DNA from: Cryptomeria japonica
Taxonomy: Eukaryota > Streptophyta > Pinopsida > Cupressales > Cupressaceae
DNA length: 64,000 nucleotides
Reading direction: 5' to 3'
NCBI RefSeq assembly: GCF_030272615.1
Contig: NC_081411.1
Coordinates: forward strand, 181,684,977-181,748,976
Position numbers and translations under genes: made by a program. The notes beneath the pieces were generated by a model. That model did no database searches and was not told the origin of the DNA. It was given only the letters and a program-made list of their open reading frames with translations. This document shows positions 57,691 through 64,000 of this stretch, in pieces (position 1 is the first letter of the stretch; every line of letters begins with the position of its first letter).

Positions 57691-59473
57691 TCTTGTACTC
57701 AAGCACTCCATCTATCAATGCAACATTGGCATTCTTGCTTTCTTGCATATTTTCTCTCGCTTGTACATATTTCAGTCGCTTTTGTGACATCTTGGTTCAT
57801 TGGAACCCTCATGGCTTGAAATCAATCAATGTCCTAGTCTTAGGTAATCCACAGAGCACATTACATGTCCTAAGCAGTATCAAGAAAGTCAACCTTACGT
57901 CAGTGAAATCTGGTCATTCACTCTGAGTCAGTTACCTGTCTGCTGACTACTGAAGAGTTTTATCACTGAGTTAACAAGCAAAACAACATAACTGAAAACA
58001 ATCACTAAGCTGTTTGAGCTATGCATGAAAATTGTATTTGTGTGCTGTCTTTTATATTGGTTTTTGATTATTATCCCTCTGAGTAACTCGAGGAAGTCTA
58101 TCTTGACTAAGAGGAGCAAGGATTGGGGGCATAATATTTTCTTGTTTGCCGCTTGAACGAATGATCCCAATGATCTGGAAACATCTAAATTAGCTGGGTG
58201 TCTATGATAAGAGCCTTCACATCAAGGTGGAATCGCCTCACATACCTCGACTCCGCTTATTTGAATGCTACAGGGAGGTTCCCATCATTTCTTTGTTTGT
58301 TTTGAGGGAATTTCTTCATTGTGCAATCCGGGTCCATGCGTAATTTGTCCAAGGATATGAACGAAAAAGGGTCATTGCAGACAAGATAATTAATAATGCA
58401 CATGAAAAGAAATGAACTTTATTTTGCCTGCTATAATTGTAAAATGCTCAATGATGACAATTAAGCTTTTCAAAGTCCAGTGACTAGGTTTAGGTTGCAT
58501 CTCATTTTGCATCTCATCTTGCATTTCATTTTGCATTCTGTGAATTTGGAGTGATTTCGGTATAGTAACAATGCTTCCTCTTTGTCTGCTAAATGAGAGT
58601 TGGAGCATCATCATTTCTTCGCTAAGTGGTCTCTTTTCATCATTTCTCTGATCGAGTACTTGTGTTTTGAGATGTTTAGCTGCATACCTGAGCATTTCAT
58701 ATAGCTTCATACATTCACTATCATTCATTTGCACTCATATTATTGCATAGAAAAATGAAAACATTGCATCATTCACTATCACTCATTTACATTCATCTTA
58801 TTGCATTGAAAAAAAGAAAAAATATACATTTGCATTACTAGTTACTCATTCTCCTCATTTATTTGCATCATCATTTATTTGCATATGAAAAGAAACAAAA
58901 ATAGACATCCATGATCATTTGCATTTATTCATCTATATTGAAAGGAAATGCATACATATAGAATAAAGCATATAGAACAACATCTCATAACCAATCAACA
59001 CAAGTACGATGAAATCAAAGCACGAGCTTCTAAATCGGCTGTCCTGAGTCCATTTTCGGGATCGAAATTGAAAATCGAAATCATTTTGCTAGTCAATTTC
59101 AAAATTTGGACCACTTAGTGCTCTTTTCATCAAAAGCTCATTCTCTCTTCTATTTGCGCTCAATTTCTCATTAATCAACGCTGAATCTCAATTTAATTTC
59201 TACAAATCAATTTTGCGCTCAATTTCTCGCTAAAATTTCAAAAATTCCTCTAAATCATTTGTGCTCAAAACAAGTTATCATCACTCAAAATTGCCTATAA
59301 TCATCATGTACCCTCGCTATTTTTTGATTTCGCTCCCGAGGGGGCATACTCATGACCTTATGACCTCACATCTTCAAATGTCGAGAAAATTTTCAAATCT
59401 TCATCGAAAGTTGAGCAAAAAAATCTTTTTCAACTAAAGAAAATCAATCAAATAAGACCTCATCGCTAGGGGC

Positions 59474-59641
59474 ATCTCAACTTCATCGCTTTATATCAAG
59501 TTGAGATTTCTCGATCATCTAAATTAAATCAATCTCTAGGGGCATATCAGTTTCATTGCTTCATATCAAGCTGATATTTGTCTTTTATCTGAATCAATCT
59601 CTTTACGTTAATCAGTTCCATCGCTTTTCATCAAGTTGATT
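59474..59641 (+). repeat. Three consecutive stem-loops with conserved loops and covarying stems
   Basis: SL1: 59,474-59,483 pairs with 59,498-59,507 (10 pairs, perfect). SL2: 59,544-59,553 with 59,568-59,577 (10 pairs, one G-U). SL3: 59,610-59,617 with 59,634-59,641 (8 pairs, two G-U). Loops are CATCGCTTTATATC, CATTGCTTCATATC and, in SL3, a CATCGCTTTTCATC relative. Between SL1 and SL2, stem position 3 changes C-G to A-U and position 7 A-U to G-C. SL1 and SL2 are each preceded by CTAGGGGC. Confidence 0.75.
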
Positions 59642-59739
59642 TTTCATTTAAACTCAATCAAGGGTGTAAAGAGTATCTTCGACCATGCTACATCTCAACA
59701 GGTGTTACGTTTTATTCATTTCTTGATCAAGCTGAACAG

Positions 59740-60005
59740 TTTATCTTCATCGTATCTTGATCAATCAAGTTCAAGATCAATTTTTATCATCACTCACTGT
59801 ATCTAAGTTCAATCAAGTTGTAGATCAGTAAGATCCGCTTCTTGATCAATCAAGTTTAAGTTCGGTATCTTTTGTTTTCTATCGTTCCCAAGTTCAATCA
59901 AGTTCCAGAATGGTATCACGTTAATCAAACTTTATTCAGCTTTGTCGCTTCAAATCAAACTAAACACCTCGCTTTTTTATGTAGTTCATGATCAATCAAG
60001 TTCAG
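59740..60005 (+). repeat. Five copies of a CAATCAAGTT word, three in palindromic context
   Basis: (T)CAATCAAGTT occurs near 59,763, 59,811, 59,845, 59,895 and 59,992. Three copies lie in the context TGATCAATCAAGTT, and two of those extend to CTTGATCAATCAAG, which is nearly its own complement. Spacing is about 35-100 bases. Confidence 0.55.
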
Positions 60006-60064
60006 AACTAACATCTCCTAGACATCAACTATTCTTTGAACCAATGCGCTGCTCACACATTAAT

Positions 60065-60079
60065 TCAAAGAGGGGCAAA
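60065..60079 (+). promoter_or_regulatory. Polypurine tract of the non-autonomous Tat-like element
   Basis: 'tcaaagaggggcaaa' immediately before the 3' LTR, identical to 9,777-9,791. A related 'gaaNcaatgcg' word lies about 30-40 bases upstream in both elements. Confidence 0.85.
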
Positions 60080-61196
60080 TGTAATACCCTAAGAATGGTC
60101 ATCTAAACCATGAGCCCTAATCTCGACAACATCACCAAGGTCCTAACCAAAGGCAATTAAATAAATCTTAAGCACACAATTAATTCTTTAATCATCAAAT
60201 GTCACATGGCAAATCAATCACTCAATATTAATTAAATATTTATTTAATTAATTAAATCATTCTAAGTAAATCATTTTAAATAATTATCTTATTTATTTTA
60301 ATTAAATATCCTAGCATATTTAATTAAATAAATCAATTTGCCATTAAATTATCAAAAAGAGGAATTAATTTAATTAAATAAATCAAATTGCCATAAATCT
60401 TCAAAAAAGGAAACAAATCAAGAAAGAGGAATTAATTTAAATCAATTAAATCAATTGAGCACAAATCTTGAAAAATGGAAATAAATAAAAAAAGGAATTA
60501 ATTGACAAAAAAGAATTAAAATTTGAGAAAGGAAATCAATTGAAAACAATCTTGAAAAAACAAATTAAAAATTGATAAATAATCTCAAAGAAAGCAATTA
60601 AAACAATTAAATATTAAAATTGAATGAAATAGATAATAAATCAGTTTTTTTCTGATTTTATCTTAATTTTAGTTCAATTTCCTTTAAAACTGAGAAAAGC
60701 ATCTAATCAAATCAATTCACCTGGATTGTGCTTCCTCTTGGAAAATCTTGACCGCTCATCATCATTTGATCTCAACTGTTGGTTTCTTTCTTAATTTTCT
60801 ATAAATTCAGGCTCATCTCTCATTCAAAGAGAGGCTGGAGAATATATTGTTATTATACTATTTTTTCTCTAGACTCATTGAATATTGCATAGTAATTATT
60901 TCATATTGATTAAATCATTTAGCTTAATATTGTTTAAATCTTGTTAGATTAATATTGCATCCATCTAGCATTCATCATGTTCATATAGATAAAATCCTTC
61001 GTCTTGATGTTGTCTAGTCACTGGTATTGCTTATAATCTGAGAGCAATCTTATACTCGCATATTTTAGAAGGCAATGGGTCGATTTGTTATGGTTATTTA
61101 TTCATTGATTATATCTAATTAACCATGCATGTAATGACTTGATTGAAGTGTTGTGTCTTGCAGATATAGATTCTCATACCACTTTTCACACACACA
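60080..61196 (+). mobile_element. 3' LTR of the non-autonomous Tat-like element
   Basis: TGTAATACCC to CACACACACA, 1,117 bp, colinear with 50,789-51,954 apart from one 48-bp unit and scattered substitutions. Confidence 0.9.
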
Positions 61197-61201
61197 GCAA
61201 T
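61197..61201 (+). repeat. Right target-site duplication (GCAAT)
   Basis: Five bases after the 3' LTR, paired with GTAGT at 50,784-50,788 (two transitions). Confidence 0.5.
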
Positions 61202-61499
61202 ACCATGGGATTATAATACAAGGATATGGTGTGAATGTTGTGGAAGGTATGGACATATAAGTGCCAACTACTTTATAAGGTTTGGAATGAACAACCGAAG
61301 ATCATGGAGAAATCCTGGTATGGCATGTTTTCATTGTCACAAAGCTGGACACTTGGCTAGAGATTGCAGAGATCAACCCAGAGGAGATACTGAGGAAATA
61401 AGAAGCAAATTACAGATGATTTGGAAAAAGAAGGAAAATATGTCAACTAATGAAGAAAGCACCTTACCTACTGAGGTAGGTGCATCTATTCCAAATTAA
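61197..61499 (+). pseudogene. Copia-like gag, second part: fourth and fifth zinc knuckles
   Basis: Reads IPWDYNTRIWCECCGRYGHISANYF (a fourth knuckle whose last Cys is Tyr), then a basic spacer and CFHCHKAGHLARDC (fifth, canonical). A Glu/Lys-rich tail ends at TAA (61,497-61,499). In frame with 49,731-50,783 once the inserted element and one target-site copy are set aside. Five CCHC positions in one gag is many for a copia element, where one is usual. Confidence 0.7.
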
Positions 61500-62051
61500 T
61501 TGGTAAAGGTATGAAGGGGCTGCATTCTCTCAAGGTTAAATCTCAATAGTTCCTATTTTATCATATACTTAATTCAAAAATCTACATAGCTAAGATGCAT
61601 TAGCAAGTTTAAAATTTTAACAAGTCTTTTGGAGTACTAGTCAAGTCAGTAAATGTAGGAAACCTATCAAGTCGGCAAATGCAGGAAGTCTGGCTACTCA
61701 GCAAAAGCATAAAAAGGAAGGCAAATTGGTTTAGTGGAACTAAGTGCATTTAATGTTTTTTGACCTAACTGCATGGAGCCCGATAAGGTAAAATGTGTAC
61801 TTAAAGCTTTTACACGGTCATTTTACACTCACCAAGTTATCAAAAAATAGAGCGAAGCGATTCAAAGGTGATCAAACCTCTTTCGAAGAGAAATTCAAGG
61901 TATTTATATCAATCACAATGCATTGTCAAGCAAGTTAACCAATCATATTAGTTGTGAATATCTGTTTCATATTTACTAAGTGGAAAGTGTCTGCTGGTTA
62001 AAATTTTTCAAACCCTAAGACTCTTTCATTAGTGATCATCCAAAGTTTGTA
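61500..62051 (+). other. Spacer between gag and ORF X
   Basis: About 550 bp with no recognisable coding region. In a normal Ty1/copia element protease and integrase would follow gag here; none is seen. The motif 'caagtcNgNaaatgNaggaa' occurs twice near 61,640-61,690. Confidence 0.5.
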
Positions 62052-64000
62052 ATGGCTCCTAAGATTCAGAAACCCATTGTTGTTGAGAACATTGAGAAGA
62101 CCTCACTGAAATACTCACTACCTTCCAAAGTAGCATCTGAATCGGATGATAAAACTGCATTTTCACTCATTCCGAATAGGGTTTTATTAGTTGAGGATGT
62201 TAGATTCTTCATTAAGTGTCGGGTTGAGGAACTAGGTCATGTTGAGATCAAGGACACGTATGATGAATTGTGCACCGATGGAAAACTAGGTAGCAAGTTT
62301 GAACATATTAAAGTCAAGGGATTGACCGAAGCCCTAACCTACCTGTGAGTCTTCAAACCCCAATGGGTTAAATTTGTTTTGAGCAGAGTTCATGATGAAT
62401 TTATGTGGTTAGAGGAGTAACCATTCAAGTTCACCAAGGAAATCATCCACTTGATCACCAGTTACCCTATCTTTGACCATGCCCGAGCTCAGAAAATGAT
62501 TTCACAGAAGGAATTGATCACTTTAACCAGAGTTGAATCTGATTGCAGGGGTCTGAAACTAAACAATGTCATAGATGCAGAGCTGAAGTTTGCAATTAGA
62601 GTCATAGGTTATTGTTTCTTTTAATCGGCAAGGGAAAAAAGTGTGACCTATGCTGTTGTTTATTTAGCTTACAAAATTGTGAAGAAAGGTATGAAGATTG
62701 ATCTATGCGAAGTGTTGTTGAAAAATCTGTTTGAAAATCTCAACACCATAAGGAAGATGAAGAAGAACAACTCGCCAAACACACTGAAGTTTGGATCACT
62801 TTTGGTAGGCATGTTTTTCTATTTTGAGAAATTCTTTCCATCAGTCGGTAATGTTGTTTGGGAGTTACACCAACCAATCACCCATCAAATCAATGACTTC
62901 ATCAAAAAGCTAGGTGATAACTTCAATGATACAATGGATGATTATTTTAGCAAGTTTCAAGAAAAGATGCATAATAGGCACATAATACCACCCCAGTTAG
63001 TGGAAAAATATAAGGATGATATATGTTTTGAAGTGGACACCGACTACTGCTATGTTAATGTTGTAGAACAAAGAACTCAATCTTTGCCGCCTATGGGTTA
63101 TGAGATTGATTTTGACATTACAAGGTAGCAGATAAATGCATTTCTTGTACTACCAAGGCATGCTACCAAGCTTAGATACGATACAAATGAAGAAGTTAAA
63201 GAAAAAGTTAAGATGAGCATTGTAGTACCAAAGGCTACAAGGAAAGCAACAAAAATGATTAAAGCATTAACGGAGAAATTTGGAGAAGGTTCTTCCTCCA
63301 CTCCTGTCAAAAGTGTTCAAGCCATCACCAAGGAGGAATCTGAAGCCCAAGAAGCAGCTATTACATTGAGCACCGAGTTGCCAAAAGGGAAAATTTTGAA
63401 AAGAAAGAAACAGGATACATCACAGGTATCACCGACTCCTTTAGTAAAGCGCCCATACACTAGATCATCTGCAGTGTCACTGAGCAAGAAATAGAAAACT
63501 GTTGCCATTCCAAAGGTAACAAAAACTTACAAGAAATATACTCAGAGACTCATTTTGAATAAAGAGTCGAGTGACACCGAATCTGAAGACAAAAACAAAT
63601 TTCAGATTGTCAAGAGCACAAAGAAAGATGTACATAGTGTTGATAATTTTTGTGCAAATCTCAAATGATATGGTGGATTTGGAGAATTTAGATATGTAAA
63701 ACATGACTCCAGATTTGATGCAGATAAGAGACAAATAGAAGAAGCTGTAATCTGCACTCTTCTGAAATTCTGATTGGTCCCATTGGAAGTAACTAATTCT
63801 CTTCCAAAAGAATTGAATTTACATATTGATAATAGGTGGAAATATGCCATAGACTTGGAAAAATAGATAAGAGAAAGAAGTCTGGTACATCTCTTTCTAG
63901 ACATGTCAGTAGATGAGATAAAGGAACATCTGAAAAACTACCAGATAAACTTCCTAGTCAAGTAAAGAGCCTTGAAACTGATGAATGACCTTTATATTGA
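62052..64000 (+). pseudogene. ORF X: long uncharacterised ORF of the copia-like element, runs off the window
   Basis: The ATG at 62,052 begins MAPKIQKPIVVENIEKTSLKY, and one frame continues to the window end. Nine in-frame stops interrupt it (62,346, 62,418, 62,622, 63,126, 63,492, then near 63,666, 63,771, 63,864 and 63,963) but there is no frameshift, so at least 640 codons were once coding. The N-terminal 350 residues look globular (FIKCRVEELGHVEIKDTYDEL, WVKFVLSRVHDEFMWLEE, YAVVYLAYKIVKKGMKIDL). They vaguely recall the putative plant transposon protein domains found in some retroelements. Residues about 385-480 are Lys/Ser/Thr-rich and disordered-looking (KRKKQDTSQVSPTPLVKRPY). A charged helical region follows. 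No RT, integrase or protease motif. Function unknown. Confidence 0.55.

Larger units (their letters stand above)
56457..60064 (+). other. Post-ORF region of the non-autonomous Tat-like element
   Basis: 3.6 kb without a recognisable ORF, laid out like the post-pol region at 7,293-9,776. An A-rich/GGTGAAAACC/GGGGGCA module is present twice (56,685-56,870 and 57,398-58,132). Then come low-complexity 'catttgcatt' stretches (58,735-58,960), a G-rich tag (59,337), three stem-loops (59,474-59,641) and five CAATCAAGTT words (59,740-60,005). Confidence 0.6.
50789..61196 (+). mobile_element. Complete non-autonomous Tat-like LTR retrotransposon
   Basis: About 10.4 kb with LTRs at 50,789-51,954 and 60,080-61,196, a primer-site-like sequence right after the 5' LTR, a leader with three 187-bp repeats, one Pro/Ser-rich ORF region (54,184-56,456), a long post-pol-like region and a PPT identical to that of the element at the window start. 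No protease, RT, RNase H or integrase is found, so mobility would have to be supplied in trans by relatives. The LTRs still align almost base for base apart from a 48-bp duplication, so this is the youngest large insertion in the nest. Confidence 0.85.

Noticed and set aside
63098-63904. Minus-strand frames of 63-100 codons near the window end
   Set aside because: They are opposite ORF X, whose single + frame explains the composition.

Overview
The window looks like intergenic DNA of a large-genome seed plant. A conifer or other gymnosperm is plausible, but this is inference from the density of old, nested retroelements, LINEs carrying plant-type domains, and the lack of any convincing host gene in 64 kb. 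No rRNA, tRNA or CRISPR was recognised. Almost everything that can be named is a retrotransposon or its debris. The coding pieces carry premature stops, many of them TAG or TGA as expected from C-to-T decay.

Layout. (1) 1-11,220: the 3' nine-tenths of a Tat/Ogre-type Ty3 element on the + strand: leader, a protease/G-patch/RT/RNase H/second RNase H/integrase polyprotein at 1,442-7,292 broken at three points, a 2.5 kb post-pol region with repeated RNA-like hairpins, a PPT, and the 3' LTR from 9,792. No gag capsid region is visible. (2) 11,221-25,400: mostly unassigned AT-rich DNA, with a probable LTR at about 13,950-15,250 whose U3 holds a seven-unit array, and one weak exon-like fragment near 20.1 kb. 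(3) 25,695-27,916: a decayed LINE 3' end (RNase H plus C-terminus) whose 3' end is tandemly duplicated (577 bp period). A near-complete L1-type LINE (about 27,917-33,975, minus strand) sits inside the second copy. (4) 35,226-38,960: two long GA-rich tracts flanking a LINE 3' fragment. (5) 40,330-44,705: a second, badly decayed LINE on the + strand, cut by a Tat-type LTR fragment at 44,706. (6) 45,305-47,193: copia-type LTR fragments, mostly in minus orientation.

(7) 46,395-64,000 is a three-level nest. A minus-strand copia-like element (3' LTR 46,395-47,193, PPT, decayed ORF) is interrupted at about 48,467 by a +-strand copia-like element (5' LTR, tRNA-iMet-type primer site at 49,671, gag with five zinc-knuckle positions). 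That gag is itself split by a complete non-autonomous Tat-like element (50,789-61,196, two 1.1 kb LTRs). Removing this last element joins the two gag halves in frame.

The two most unusual things are: (a) a long uncharacterised ORF ('ORF X', 62,052 to the window end, one frame throughout despite nine stops) lying where pol should be in the copia-like element; (b) a shared post-pol architecture in the two Tat-like elements, made of A-rich tracts, a GGTGAAAACC/CAGGCGCC motif, GGGGGCA tags and serial hairpins whose stems differ by compensatory base changes. The two Tat-like elements also look complementary: the first has enzymes but no visible gag, the second has a gag-tail-like ORF but no enzymes.
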